64,000 bases of DNA from Coriaria nepalensis (GCA_027186245.1 CP114482.1:30461209-30525208), one strand, 5' to 3'. Shown: positions 26,201 through 40,855, numbered from the stretch's first letter. A program made the numbers and translations. Notes: generated by a model from the sequence alone, not told the origin.

Positions 26201-27000
26201 CACATGTCCCGCAAAGGACATTAGAATGTTGTGCACAAAACTCATGTTTGAAGTGCAAAAACAGAATTTGTTCGAATCACCATCATATGACTTATTGGCT
26301 TGGGGTGACTCATTGACATAATTTTAAGGTGAAACCAAAGCACACGTGTCCCCCAAAGGTCATTAGCATGTTGTGCACGAAACTCGTGTATAATGTGCAA
26401 AAGTAGAATTCCTGCTAATCACAATCATAAGATGTATTGGCTTGAGGTGACTCATGAAAATGGTTTTAAGGTGAAACAAATGCACACATGTCCCGCAAAG
26501 GACATTAGAATGTTATGCACAAAACTCGTGTTTGAAGTGCAAAAACAGAATTTGTTCGAATCACCATCATATGACTTACTGGCTTGGGGTGACTCATTGA
26601 CATGATTTTAAGGTGAAACCAAGGCACACGTGTCCCCCAAAGGTCATTAGCATGTTGTGCACGAAACTCGTGTACAAAGTACAAAAGTAGAATTCGTTCC
26701 AATCGCAATCATAAAATGTATTGGCTTGAGGTGACTCATTAAAGTGATTCTAAGGTAAAACAAATGCACACATGTGCAGCAAAGATCATTAGAATGTTGT
26801 GGACAAATCTCGTGTTTCAAGTGAAAAAACAGAATTTGTTCGAATCACCATCATATGACTTATTGGCTTGGGGTGACTCATTGACATAATTTTAAGGTGA
26901 AACCAAGGCACACGTTTCCCCCAAAGGTCATTAGCATGTTGTGCACGAAACTCGTGTATAATGTGCAAAGGTAGAATTTGTTCTAATCACAATCTTAGAT
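23260..27000 (+). repeat. Mixed subfamily 2 dimers between two HOR blocks
   Basis: Regular 284-bp dimers continue without interruption. Two internal relations are visible. A short stretch repeats at 852 bp (three dimers), marked by GAATTCCTGCTAATC at 25,554 and 26,406. The segment at about 24,650-25,470 resembles about 14,715-15,530 at an offset near 9,938 bp. It shares CGCAAATAACAT, GAATCTTATGCAGAAAACTC and AAATGCATACATGTCCAGC. No gene or non-satellite sequence is present. Confidence 0.75.
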
Positions 27001-30000
27001 GTTTTGGCTTGAGGTGACTTATTGAAATCATTTTAAGGTGAAACAAATGCACACATGTCCCGCAAAGGACATTAGAATGTTATGCACAAAACTCATGTTT
27101 GAAGTGCAAAAACAGAATTTGTTCGAATCACCATCATATGACTTATTGGCTTGGGGTGACTCATTAACATGATTTTAAGGTGAAACCAAGGCACACGTGT
27201 CCCCCAAAGGTCATTAGCATGTTGTGCACGAAACTTGTGTATAAAGTGGGAAAGTAGAATTCGTTCTAATCGCAATCATAAGATGTATTAGCTTGAGCAC
27301 ACTCATGAAAATGATTTTAAGGTAAAACAAATGAACACATGTCCCGCAAAGGACATTAGAATGTTGTGCACAAAACTCGGGTTTGAAGTGTAAAAATAGA
27401 ATTTATTCGAATCGCCATCATTTGACTTATTAGCTTGAGTTGACTCATTCACATGATTGTAAGGAGAAACCAAGGCACACGTGTCCCCTAAAGGTAATTA
27501 GCATGTTGTGCACGAAACTCGTGTATAAAGTGCAAAAGTAGAATTCGATCTAATCGCAATCATAAAATGTATTGGCTTGAGGTGACTCATTAGAATGATT
27601 TTAAGTTAAAACAAATGCACACATGTCCAGCAAAGGTCATTAGAACGTTGTGAACAAAACACGTGTTTCAAGTGCCAAAACAGAATTTGTTCGAATCACC
27701 ATCATATGACTTATTGGCTTGGGGTGACTCATTGACATAATTTTAAGGTAAAACCAAGGCACACGTGTCCCCCAAAGGTCATTAGCATGTTGTGCACGAA
27801 ACTCGTGTATAATGTGCACAAGTAGAATTCGTTCTAATCACAATCATAATGTGTATTGGCTTGAGGTGACTCATGAAAATGATTTTAAGGTGAAACAAAT
27901 GCACACATGTCCCGCAAATGACATTAGAATGTTATGCACAAAACTCGTGTTTCAAGTGCAATAAAAGAATTTATTCGAATCACCATCATATGACTTACTG
28001 GCTTGGGGTGACTCATTGACATAATTTTAAGGTTAAACCAAGGCACACGTTTCCCCCAAGTGTCATTAGCATGTTGTGCATGAAACACGTGTATAATGTG
28101 CAAAAGTAGAATTCGTTCTAATCACAATCATAAGATGTATTGGCTTGAGGTGACTTATGAAAATGATTTTAAGGTGAAACAAATGCACACATGTCCCGCA
28201 AATGACATTAGAATGTTATGCACAAAACACGTGTTTGAAGTGCAAAGACAGAATTTGTTCGAATCACCATCATATGACTTATTGGCTTGGGGTGACTCAT
28301 TGACATGATTTTAGGGTGAAAGCAAGGCACACGTGTCCCCCAAAGTTCATTAGCATGTTGTGCACGAAACTCGTGTATAATGTGCAAAGGTAGAATTCGT
28401 TCTAATCGCAATCTTAGATGTTTTGGCTTGAGGTGACTCATTGAAATCATTTTAAGGTAAAACAAATGCACACATGTCCCGCAAAGGACATTAGAATGTT
28501 GTGGACAAAACTCGTGTTTCATGTGCAAAAACAGAATTTGTTCGAATCACCGTCATATGACTTATTGGCTTAGGGTGACTCATTGACATGATTTTAAGGT
28601 GAAACCAAGGCACACGTGTCCCCCAAAGGTCATTAGCATGTTGTGCACGAAACTTGTGTATAAAGTGGGAAAGTAGAATTTGTTCTAATCGCAATCATAA
28701 GATGTATTAGCTTGAGCACACTCATGAAAATGATTTTAAGGTAAAACAAATGAACACATGTCCCGCAAAGGATATTAGAATGTTGTGCACAAAACTCGTG
28801 TTTGAAATGCAAAAACAGAATTTGTTCGAATCGCCATCATTTGACTTATTAGCTTGAGTTGACTCATTGACATGATTTTAAGGTGAAACCAAGGCACACG
28901 TGTCCCCTAAAGGTAATTAGCATGTTGTGCACGAAACTCGTGTATAAAGTGCAAAAGTAGAATTCGATCTAATCGCAATCATAAAATGTATTGGCTTGAG
29001 GTGACTCATTAGAATGATTTTAAGTTAAAACAAATGCACACATGTCCAGCAAAGATCATTAGAATGTTGTGGACAAAACTCGTGTTTCAAGTGCTAAAAC
29101 AGAATTTGTTCGAATCACCATCATATGACTTATTGGCTTGGGGTGACTCATTGACATAATTTTAAGGTAAAACCAAGGCACACGTGTCCCCCAAAGGTCA
29201 TTAGCATGTTGTGCACGAAACTCGGGTATAATGTGCACAAGTAGAATTCGTTCTAATCACAATCATAATGTGTATTGGCTTGAGGTGACTCATGAAAATG
29301 ATTTTAAGGTGAAACAAATGCACACATGTCCCGCAAATGACATTAGAATGTTATGCACAAAACTCGTGTTTCAAGTGCAAAAACAGAATTTATTCGAATC
29401 ACCATCATATGACTTATTAGCTTGGGGTGACTCATTGACATAATTTTAAGGTTAAACCAAGGCACACGTTTCCCCCAAGAGTCATTAGCATGTTGTGCAT
29501 GAAACACGTGTATAATGTGCAAAAGTAGAATTCCTTCTAATCACAATCATAAGATGTATTGGCTTGAGGTGACTTATGAAAATGATTTTAAGGTGAAACA
29601 AATGCACACATGTCCCGCAAATGACATTAGAATGTTATGCACAAAACACGTGTTTGAAGTGCAAATACAGAATTTGTTCGAATCACCATCATATGACTTA
29701 TTGGCTTGGGGTGACTCATTGACATGATTTTAGGGTGAAAGCAGGGCACACGTGTCCCCCAAAGTTCATTAGCATGTTGTGCACGAAACTCGTGTATAAA
29801 GTACAAAAGTAGAATTCGTTCTAATCGCAATCATAAAATGTATTGGCTTGAGGTGACTCATTAAAGTGATTCTAAGGTAAAACAAATGCACACATGTCCA
29901 GCAAAGATCATTAGAATGTTGTGGACAAAACTCGTGTTTCATGTGCAAAAACAGAATTTGTTCGAATCCCCTTCATATGACTTATTGGCTTACGGTGACT

Positions 30001-31990
30001 CATTGACATAATTTTAAGGTGAAACCAAGGCACATGTTTCCCCCAAAGGTCATTAGCATGTTGTGCCCGAAACTCGTGTATAATGTGCAAAGGTAGAATT
30101 TGTTCTAATCACAATCTTAGATGTTTTGGCTTGAGGTGACTCATTGAAATCATTTTAAGGTGAAACAAATGCACACATGTCCCGCAAAGGACATTAGAAT
30201 GTTATGCACAAAACTCATGTTTGAAATGCAAAAACAGAATTTGTTCGAATCACCATCATATGACTTATTGGCTTGGGGTGACTCATTAACATGATTTTAA
30301 GGTGAAACCAAGGCACACGTGTCCCCCAAAGGTCATTAGCATGTTGTGCACGAAACTGGTGTACAAAGTACAAAAGTAGAATTCGTTCTAATCGCAATCA
30401 TAAAATGTATTGGCTTGAGGTGACCCATTAAAGTGATTCTAAGGTAAAACAAATGCACACATGTGCAGCAAAGATCATTAGAATGTTGTGGACAAAACTC
30501 GTGTTTCAAGTGCAAAAACAGAATTTGTTCGAATCACCATCATATGACTTATTGGCTTGGGGTGACTCATTGACATAATTTTAAGGTAAAACCAAGGCAC
30601 ACGTGTCCCCCAAAGGTCATTAGCATGTTGTGCACGAAACTCGTGTATAATGTGCACAAGTAGAATTCGTTCTAATCACAATCATAATGTGTATTGGCTT
30701 GAGGTGACTCATGAAAATGATTTTAAGGTGAAACAAATGCACACATGTCCCGCAAATGACATTAGAATGTTATGCACAAAACTCGTGTTTCAAGTGCAAA
30801 AACAGAATTTATTCGAATCACCATCATATGACTTATTAGCTTGGGGTGACTCATTGACATAATTTTAAGGTTAAACCAAGGCACACGTTTCCCCCAAGAG
30901 TCATTAGCATGTTGTGCTTGAAACACGTGTATAATGTGCAAAAGTAGAATTCATTCTCATCACAATCATAAGATGTATTGGCTTGAGGTGACTTATGAAA
31001 ATGATTTTAAGGTGAAACAAATGCACACATGTCCCGCAAATGACATTAGAATGTTATGCACAAAACACGTGTTTGAAGTGCAAAGACAGAATTTGTTCGA
31101 ATCACCATCATATGACTTATTGGCTTGGGGTGACTCATTGACATGATTTTGGGGTGAAAGCAAGGCACACGTGTCCCCCAAAGTTCATTAGCATGTTGTG
31201 CACGAAACTCGTGTATAAAGTACAAAAGTAGAATTCGTTCTAATCGCAATCATAAAATGTATTGGCTTGAGGTGACTCATTAAAGTGATTCTAAGGTAAA
31301 ACAAATGCACACATGTCCAGCAAAGATCATTAGAATGTTGTGGACAAAACTCGTGTTTCATGTGCAAAAACAGAATTTGTTCGAATCACCATCATATGAC
31401 TTATTGGCTTAGGGTGACTCATTGACATAATTTTAAGGTGAAACCAAGGCACATGTTTCCCCCAAAGGTCATTAGCATGTTGTGCCCGAAACTCGTGTAT
31501 AATGTGCAAAGGTAGAATTTGTTCTAATCACAATCTTAGATGTTTTGGCTTGAGGTGACTCATTGAAATCATTTTAAGGTGAAACAAATGCACACATGTC
31601 CCGCAAAGGACATTAGAATGTTATGCACAAAACTCATGTTTGAAATGCAAAAATAGAATTTGTTCGAATCACCATCATATGACTTATTGGCTTGGGGTGA
31701 CTCATTAACATGATTTTAAGGTGAAACCAAGGCACACGTGTCCCCCAAAGGTCATTAGCATGTTGTGCACGAAACTCGTGTACAAAGTACAAAAGTAGAA
31801 TTCGTTCTAATCGCAATCATAAAATGTATTGGCTTGAGGTGACCCATTAAAGTGATTCTAAGGTAAAACAAATGCACACATGTGCAGCAAAGATCATTAG
31901 AATGTTGTGGACAAAACTCGTGTTTCAAGTGCAAAAACAGAATTTGTTTGAATCACCATCATATGACTTATTGGCTTGGGGTGACTCATT
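27000..31990 (+). repeat. 1,419-bp HOR (10 monomers), about 3.5 copies
   Basis: The variant TATAATGTGCACAAG occurs at about 27,807, 29,226 and 30,645, exactly 1,419 bp apart. The last two copies (about 29,150-30,568 and 30,569-31,987) are nearly identical, sharing GGCACATGTTTCCCCC, GTTGTGCCCGAAACTC and ATGTGCAGCAAAGATC. The earlier copy follows the same order to about 28,370. It then shifts to a dimer variant (GAGCACACTCATG) absent from the later two. The period is one base short of 5 x 284 because of the AATCTTAGATG 1-bp deletion variant at 28,410, 30,113 and 31,532. Confidence 0.85.
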
Positions 31991-34900
31991 GACATAATTT
32001 TAAGGTGAAACCAAGGCACACGTTTCCCCCAAAGGTCATTAGCATGTTGTGCACGAAACTCGTGTATAATGTGCAAAGGTAGAATTTGTTCTAATCACAA
32101 TCTTAGATGTTTTGGCTTGAGGTGATTTATTGAAATCATTCTAAGGTGAAACAAATGCACACATGTCCCGCAAAGGACATTAGAATGTTATGCACAAAAC
32201 TCATGTTTGAAGTGCAAAAACAGAATTTGTTCGAATCACCATCATATGACTTATTGGCTTGGGGTGACTCATTAACCTGATCTTAAGGTGAAACCAAGGC
32301 ACACGTGTCCCCCAAAGGTCATTAGCATGTTGTGCATGAAACTTGTGTATAAAGTGTGACAGTAGAATTCGTTCTAATCGCAATCACAATATGTATTGGC
32401 TTGAGCACACTCATGAAAATGATTTTAAGGTAAAACAAATGAACACATGTCCCGCAAAGGACATTAGAATGTTGTGCACAAAACTCATGTTTGAAGTGCA
32501 AAAATAGAATTTATTCGATTCGCAATCATATGACTTATTAGCTTGAGATGACTCATTGATATGATTTTAAGGTGAAACCAAGGCACACGTGTTCCCCAAA
32601 GGTCATTAGAATGTTGTGCATGAAACACATGTATAATGTGCAAAAGTAGAATTCGTTTTACTCACAATCATAAGATGTATTGGCTTGAGGTGACTCATGA
32701 AAGTGATTTTAAGGTGAAACAAATGAACACATGTCCCGCGAATGACATTAGAATGTTATGCACAAAACTCGTGTTTGAAGTGCAAAGATAGAATTTGTTC
32801 AAATCACCATCATATGACGTATTGGCTTGGGGTGACTCATTAACATGATCTTAAGGTGAAACCAAGGCACACGTGTCCCCCAAAGGTCATTAGCATGTTG
32901 TGCACGAAACTCGTGTATAAAGTGCAAAAGTAGAATTCGATCTAATCGCAATAATAAAATGTATTGGCTTGAGGTGACTCATTAAAATTATTTTAAGTTA
33001 AAACAAATGCACACATGTCCAGCAAAGGTCACTTGAACGTTGTGCACAAGAGTCGTGTTTCAAGTGCAAAAACAGAATTTGTTCGTCTCACCATCATATG
33101 ACTTATTGGCTTGGGGTGACTCATTGACATAATTTTAAGGTGAAACCAAGGCACACGTGTCCCCCAAAGGTCATTAGCATGTTGTGCACGAAACTCGTGT
33201 ATAACGTGCAAAAGTAGAATTCGTTCTAATCACAATCATAAGATGTATTGGCTTGAGGTGACTCATGAAAATGATTTTAAGGTGAACCAAATGCACACAT
33301 GTACCGCAAATGACATTAGAATGTTATGCACAAAACTCGTGTTTGAAGGGCAAAGACAGAATTTGTTCGAATCACCATCATATGACTTATTGGCTTGGGG
33401 TGACTCATTGACATGATTTTAGGGTGAAACCAAGGCACACGTGTCCCCCAAAGGTCATTAGCATGTTGTGGACGAAACTCGTGTATAACGTGCAAAAGTA
33501 GAATTCGTTCTAATCACAATCATAAGATGTATTGGCTTGAGGTGACTCATGAAAATGATTTTAAGGTGAAACAAATGCACACATGTACCGCAAATGACAT
33601 TAGAATGTTATGCACAAAACTCGTGTTTGAAGTGCAAAGACAGAATTTGTTCGAATCACCATCATATGACTTATTGGCTTGGGGTGACTCATTGACATGA
33701 TTTTATGGTGAAACCAAGGCACACGTGTCCCCCAAAGGTCATTAGCATGTTGTGCACGAAACTCGAGTATAAAGTGCAAAAGTAGAATTCGTTCTAATCG
33801 CAATCATAAGATGTATTTGCTTGAGGTGACTCATGAAAATGATTTTAAAGTGAAACAAATGCACACATGTCCTGCAAAGGACATTAGAATGTTATGCACA
33901 AAACTCGTGTTTGAAGTGCGAAAATAGAATTTGTTCGAATCACCATCATATGACTTATTGGCTTGGGGTGACTCATTAACATGATTTTATGGTGAAACCA
34001 AGGCACACGTGTTGCCCAAAGGTCATTAGCATGTTGTGCATGAAACTTGTGTATAAGGTGTGAAAGTAGAATTCGTTCTAATCGCAATCATAAGATGTAT
34101 TGGCTTGAGCACACTCATGAAAATGATTTTAAGGTAAAAGAAATGCACACATGTCCCACAAAGCAAATTGGAATGTTGGGCACAAAACTCGTGTTTGAAG
34201 TGCAAAGATAGAATTTGTTCGAATCACCATCATATGACGTATTGGCTTGGGGTGACTCATTAACATGATCTTAAGGTGAAACCAAGGCACACGTGTCCCC
34301 CAAAGGTCATTAGCATGTTGTGCACGAAACTCGTGTATAAAGTGCAAAAGTAGAATTCGATCTAATCGCAATAAGAAAATGTATTGGCTTGAGGTGACTC
34401 ATTAAAATTATTTTAAGTTAAAACAAATGCACACATGTCCAGCAAAGGTCACTTGAACGTTGTGCACAAGAGTCGTGTTTCAAGTGCAAAAACAGAATTT
34501 TTTCGTCTCACCATCATATGACTTATTGGCTTGGGGTGACTCATTGACATAATTTTAAGGTGAAACCAAGGCACACGTGTCCCCCAAAGGTCATTAGCAT
34601 GTTGTGCACGAAACTCGTGTATAAAGTGCGAAAGTAGAATTCGTTCTAATCACAATCATAAAATGTATTGTCTTCAGGTGACTCATTAAAATGATTCTAA
34701 GGCAAAACAAATGCACACATGTCCAGCAAAGATCATTGAATGTTGTGCACAAAACTCGTGTTTCTAGTGCAAAAAAAGAATTTGTTTGAATCACCATCAT
34801 ATGACTTATTGGCTTGGGGTGACTCATTGACATAATTTTAAGGTGAAACCGAGGCACACGTGTCCCCCAAAGGTCATTAGCATGTTGTGCACGAAACTCG

Positions 34901-37900
34901 TGTATAATGTGCAAAAGTTGAATTCGTTCTAATCACAATCATAAGATGTATTGGCTTGAGGTGACTCATGAAAATGATTTTAAGCTGAAACAAATGCACA
35001 CATGTCCCGCAAATGACATTAGAATGTTATGCACAAAACTCGTGTTTGAAGTGCAAAAACAGAATTTGTTCGAATCACCATCATATGACTTATTGGCTTG
35101 GGGTGACTCATTAACATGATTGTAAGGTGAAAGCAAGGCACACGTGTCCCCAAAAGGTCCTTAGCATGTTGTGCACGAAACTTGTGTATAAAGTGTGAAA
35201 GTATAATTCGTTCTAATCGCAATGATTAGATGTATTGGCTTGAGGTGACTCATGAAAATGATTTTAAGGTGAAACAATTGAACACATGTCCCGCAAAGGA
35301 CATTAGAATGTTGTGCACAAAACTCGTGTTTGAAGTGCAAAAACAGAATTTGTTCGAATCACCATCATATGACTTATTGGCTTGGGGTGACTCATTGACA
35401 TGATTTTAATGTGAAACCAAGGCACACGTGTCCCCCATAAGTCATTACCATGTTGTGCACGAAACTTGTGTATAAAGTGCGGATGTAGAATTCGTTCTAA
35501 TCGCAATCATTAGATGTATTGTCTTGAGGTGACTCATGAAAATGATTTTAAGGTGAAACAATTGCACACATGTCCCGCAAAGGACATTAGAATGTTGTGC
35601 ACAAAACTCGTGTTTGATGTGCAAAAACAGAGTTTGTTCGAATCACCATCATATGACTTATTGGCTTGGGGTGACTCATTAACATGATTTTAAGGTGAAA
35701 CCAAGGCACACGTGTCCCCCAAAGGTCATTACCATGTTGTGCACGAAACTTGTGTATAAAGTGTGAAAGTAGAGTTCATTTTAATCGCAATCATAAGATG
35801 TATTGGCTTGAGCACACTCATGAAAATGATTTTAAGGTAAAATAAATGAACACATGTCCCGCAAAGGACATTAAAATGTTGTGCACAAAACTCGTTTTTG
35901 AAGTGTAAAAATAGAATTTATTCGAATCGCCATCATATGACTTATTAGCTTGAGTTGACTCATTGACATGATTTTAAGGTGAAACCAAGGCACACGTGTC
36001 CCCTAAAGGTCATTAGCATGTTGTGCACGAAACTCGTGTATAAAGTGGACAAGTAGATTTCGATCTAATCACAATCATAAAATGTATTGGCTTGAGGTGA
36101 CTTATTAAAATGATTTTAAGTTAAAACAAATGACCACATGTCCAGCAAAGGTCATTTGAACGTTGTGCACAAAAGTCGTGTTTCAAGTGCAAAAACAGAA
36201 TTTGTTCGTCTCACCATCATATGACTAATTGGCTTGGGGTGACTCATTGACATAATTTTAAGGTGAAACCAAGGCACACGTGTCCCCTAAAGGTCATTAG
36301 CATGTTGTGCACGAAACTCGTGTATAATATGCAAAAGTAGAATTCGTTCTAATCACAATCATAAGATGTATTGGCTTGAGGTGACTCATGAAAATGATTT
36401 TAAGGTGAAACAAATGCACACATGTCCCGCAAATGACATTAGAATGTTATGCACCAAACTCGTGTTTGAAGTGCAAAAACGGAATTTGTTCGAATCACCA
36501 TCATATGACTTATTGGCTTGGGGTGACTCATTAACATGATTGTAAGGTGAAAGCAAGGCACACGTGTCCCCAAAAGGTCCTTAGCATGTTGTGCACGAAA
36601 CTTGTGTATAAAGTGTGAAAGTAGAATTCGTTCTAATCGCAATGATTAGATGTATTGGCTTGAGGTGACTCATGAAAATGATTTTAAGGTGAAACAATTG
36701 AACACATGTCCCGCAAAGGACATTAGAATGTTGTGCACAAAACTCGTGTTGGAAGTGCAAAAACAGAATTTGTTCGAATCACCATCATATGACTTATTGG
36801 CTTGGGGTGACTCATTAACATGATTGTAAGGTGAAAGCAAGGCACACGTGTCCCCAAAAGGTCCATAGCATGTTGTGCACGAAACTTGTGTATAAAGTGT
36901 GAATGTAGAATTCGTTCTAATCGCAATGATTAGATGTATTGGCTTGAGGTGACTCATGAAAATGATTTTAAGGTGAAACAATTAAACACATGTCCCGCAA
37001 AGGACATTAGAATGTTGTGCACAAAACTCGTGTTTGAAGTGCAAAAACAGAATTTGTTCGAATCACCATCATATGACTTATTGGCTTGGGGTGACTCATT
37101 GACATGATTTTAAGGTGAAACCAAGGCACACGTGTCCCCCAAAGGTCATTAACAGGTTGTGCACGAAACTCGTGTATAAAGTGCGGAAGTAGAATTCGTT
37201 CTAATCACAATCATTAGATGTATTGTCTTGAGGTGACTCATGAAAATGATTTTAAGGTGAAACAATTGCACACATGTCCCGTAAAGGACATTAGAATGTT
37301 GTGCACAAAACTCGTGTTTGATGTGCAAAGACAGAATTTGTTCGAATCACCATCATATGACTTATTGGCCTGGGGTGACTCATTGACATGATTTTAAGGT
37401 GAAACCAAGGCACACGTGTCCCCCAAAGGTCATTAGCATGTTGTGGACGAAACTCGTGTATAAAGTGCGAAAGTAGAATTCGTTCTAATCACAATCATAA
37501 AATGTATTGTCTTGAGGTGACTCATTAAAATGATTCTAAGGTAAAACAAATGCACACATGTCCAGCAAAGATCATTAGAATGTTGTGCACAAAACTTGTG
37601 TTTCTAGTGCCAAAACAGAATTTGTTTGAATCACCATCATATGACTTATTGGCTTGGGGTGACTCATTGACATAATTTTAAGGTGAAACCGAGGCACACG
37701 TGTCCCCCAAAGGTCATTAGCATGTTGTGCACGAAACTCGTGTATAATGTGCAAAAGCTGAATTCGTTCTAATCACAATCATAAGATGTATTGGCTTGAG
37801 GTGACTCATGAAAATGATTTTAAGGTGAAACAAATACACTCATGTCCCGCAAAGGACAATAGAATGTTGTGCACAAAACTCGTGTTTGAAGTGCAAAAAC

Positions 37901-38000
37901 GGAATTTGTTCGAATCACCATCATATGACTTATTGGCTTGGGGTGACTCATTGACATGATTTTAAGGTGAAACCAAGGCACACGTGTCCCCCATAAGTCA
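31990..38000 (+). repeat. Subfamily 2 dimers with dispersed 1,420-bp and 284-bp duplications
   Basis: Segments repeat at 1,420 bp: about 32,760-33,220 with 34,180-34,640 (shared GAATTCGATCTAATCGCAAT, GGTCACTTGAACG and CACAAGAGTCGTG), and about 34,940-35,220 with 36,360-36,640 (shared ATTGTAAGGTGAAAGC and AAAAGGTCCTTAGC). A near-identical dimer pair lies at about 33,204 and 33,488, 284 bp apart. Both carry AACGTGCAAAAG and CATGTACCGCAAATGAC. No gene or unrelated sequence is visible. Confidence 0.75.
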
Positions 38001-40855
38001 TTACCATGTTGTGCACGAAACTTGTGTATAAAGTGCGGAAGTAGAATTCGTTCTAATCGCAATCATTAGATGTATTGTCTTGAGGTGACTCATGAAAATG
38101 ATTTTAAGGTGAAACAATTGCACACATGTCCCGCAAAGGACATTAGAATGTTGTGCACAAAACTCGTGTTTGAAGTGCAAAAACAGAATTTGTTCGAATC
38201 ACCATCATATGACTTATTGGCTTGGGGTGACTCATTAACATAATATTAAGGTGAAACCAAGGCACACGTGTCCCCCAAAGGTCATTAACAGGTTGTGCAC
38301 GAAACTCGTGTATAATGTGCAAAAGTAGAATTCGTTCTAATCACAATCATAAGATGAATTGGCTTGAGGTGACTCATGAAAATGATTTTAAGGTGAAACA
38401 AATGCACACATGCCCCGCAAAGGACATTAGAATGTTGTGCACAAAACTCGTGTTTGATGTGCAAAAACAGAATTTGTTCGAATCACCATCATATGACTTA
38501 TTGGCTTGGGGTGACTCATTAACATAATTTTAAGGTGAAACCAAGGCACACGTGTCCCCCAAAGGTCATTAACAGGTTGTGCACGAAACTCGTGTATAAT
38601 GTGCAAAAGTAGAATTCGTTCTAATCACAATCATAAGATGAATTGGCTTGAGGTGACTCATGAAAATGATTTTAAGGTGAAACAAATGCACACATGTCCC
38701 GCAAAGGACATTAGAATGTTATGCACAAAACTCGTGTTTGAAGTGCAAAGACAGAATTTGTTCGAATCACCATCATATGACTTATTGGCTTGGGGTGACT
38801 CATTGACATAATTTTAAGGTGAAACCAAGGTACACATGTCCCCCAAAGGCCATTAACATGTTGTGCACGAAACTCGTGTATATTGTGCAAAAGTAGAATT
38901 CGTTCTAATCGCAATCATTAGATGTATTGGCTTGAGGTGACTCATTAAAATGATTTTAAGGTGAAACAATTGAACACATGTCCCGCAAAGGACAATAGAA
39001 TGTTGTGCACAAAACTCGTGTTTGAAGTGCAAAAACAGAATTTGTTCGAATCTCCATCATATGACTTATTGGCTTGGGGTGACTCATTGACATGATTTTA
39101 AGGTGAAACCAAGGCACACGTGTCCCCCATAAGTCATTACCATGTTGTGCACGAAACTTGTGTATAAAGTGCGGAAGTAGAATTCGTTCCAATCGCAATC
39201 ATTAGATGTATTGTCTTAAGGTGACTCATGAAAATGATTTTAAGGTGAAACAATTGCACACATGTCCCGCAAAGGACATTAGAATGTTGTGCACAAAACT
39301 CGTGTTTGATGTGCAAAAACAGAATTTGTTCGAATCACCATCATATGACTTATTGGCTTGGGGTGACTCATTAACATGATTTTAAGGTGAAACCAAGGCA
39401 CACGTGTCCCCCAAAGGTCATTACCATGTTGTGCACGAAACTTGTGTATAAAGTGCGGAAGTAGAATTCGTTCTAATAGCAATCATTAGATGTATTGTCT
39501 TGAGGTGACTCATGAAAATGATTTTAAGGTGAAACAATTGCACACATGTCCCGCAAAGGACATTAGAATGTTGTGCACAAAACTCGTCTTTGAAGTGCAA
39601 AAACAGAATTTGTTCGAATCACCATCATATGACTTATTGGCTTGGGGTGACTCATTAACATAATATTAAGGTGAAACCAAGGCACACGTGTCCCCCAAAG
39701 GTCATTAACAGGTTGTGCACGAAACTCGTGTATAATGTGCAAAAGTAGAATTCGTTCTAATCACAATCATAAGATGAATTGGCTTGAGGTGACTCATGAA
39801 AATGATTTGAAGGTGAAACAAATGCACACATGCCCCGCAAAGGACATTAGAATGTTGTGCACAAAACTCGTGTTTGATGTGCAAAAACAGAATTTGTTCG
39901 AATCACCATCATATGACTTATTGGCTTGGGGTGACTCATTAACATAATTTCAAGGTGAAACCAAGGCACACGTGTCCCCCAAAGGTCATTAACAGGTTGT
40001 GCACGAAACTCGTGTATAATGTGCAAAAGTAGAATTCGTTCTAATCACAATCATAAGATGAATTGGCTTGAGGTGACTCATGAAAATGATTTTAAGGTGA
40101 AACAAATGCACACATGTCCCGCAAAGGACATTAGAATGTTATGCACAAAACTCGTGTTTGAAGTGCAAAGACAGAATTTGTTCGAATCACCATCATATGA
40201 CTTATTGGCTTGGGGTGACTCATTGACATAATTTTAAGGTGAAACCAAGGTACACGTGTCCCCCAAAGGCCATTAACATGTTGTGCACGAAACTCGTGTA
40301 TATTGTGCAAAAGTAGAATTCGTTCTAATCGCAATCATTAGATGTATTGGCTTGAGGTGACTCATTAAAATGATTTTAAGGTGAAACAATTGAACACATG
40401 TCCCGCAAAGGACAATAGAATGTTGTGCACAAAACTCGTGTTTGAAGTGCAAAAACAGAATTTGTTCGAATCACCATCATATGACTTATTGGCTTGGGGT
40501 GACTCATTGACATGATTTTAAGGTGAAACCAAGGCACACGTGTCCCCCATAAGTCATTACCATGTTGTGCACGAAACTTGTGTATAAAGTGCGGAAGTAG
40601 AATTCGTTCTAATCGCAATCATTAGATGTATTGTCTTGAGGTGACTCATGAAAATGATTTTAAGGTGAAACAATTGCACACATGTCCCGCAAAGGACATT
40701 AGAATGTTGTGCACAAAACTCGTGTTTGATGTGCAAAAACAGAATTTGTTCGAATCACCATCATATGACTTATTGGCTTGGGGTGACTCATTAACATGAT
40801 TTTAAGGTGAAACCAAGGCACACGTGTCCCCCAAAGGTCATTACCATGTTGTGCA
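38000..40855 (+). repeat. 1,420-bp HOR (10 monomers), two tandem near-identical copies
   Basis: The sequence matches itself at exactly 1,420 bp from about 38,000 to 39,435 (partner about 39,420-40,855). Markers shared by both copies include CATTAACATAATATTAAGG at 38,232/39,652, AACAGGTTGTGCACG, ATGCCCCGCAAAGG, AAGATGAATTGGC and GTATATTGTGCAAAAG. Only scattered single-base differences were seen. Copies diverge after about 40,855, where CTTGTATATAAAGTGTG replaces CTTGTGTATAAAGTGCG. Confidence 0.85.

Noticed and set aside
28208..28528. 106-codon reverse-strand frame, the longest class of open frame
   Set aside because: It arises because the 1-bp deletion AATCTTAG and similar slips join two monomer frames. 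Equivalent 106-codon frames at 34.6, 46.0, 47.5, 48.4 and 49.5 kb have the same kind of origin.
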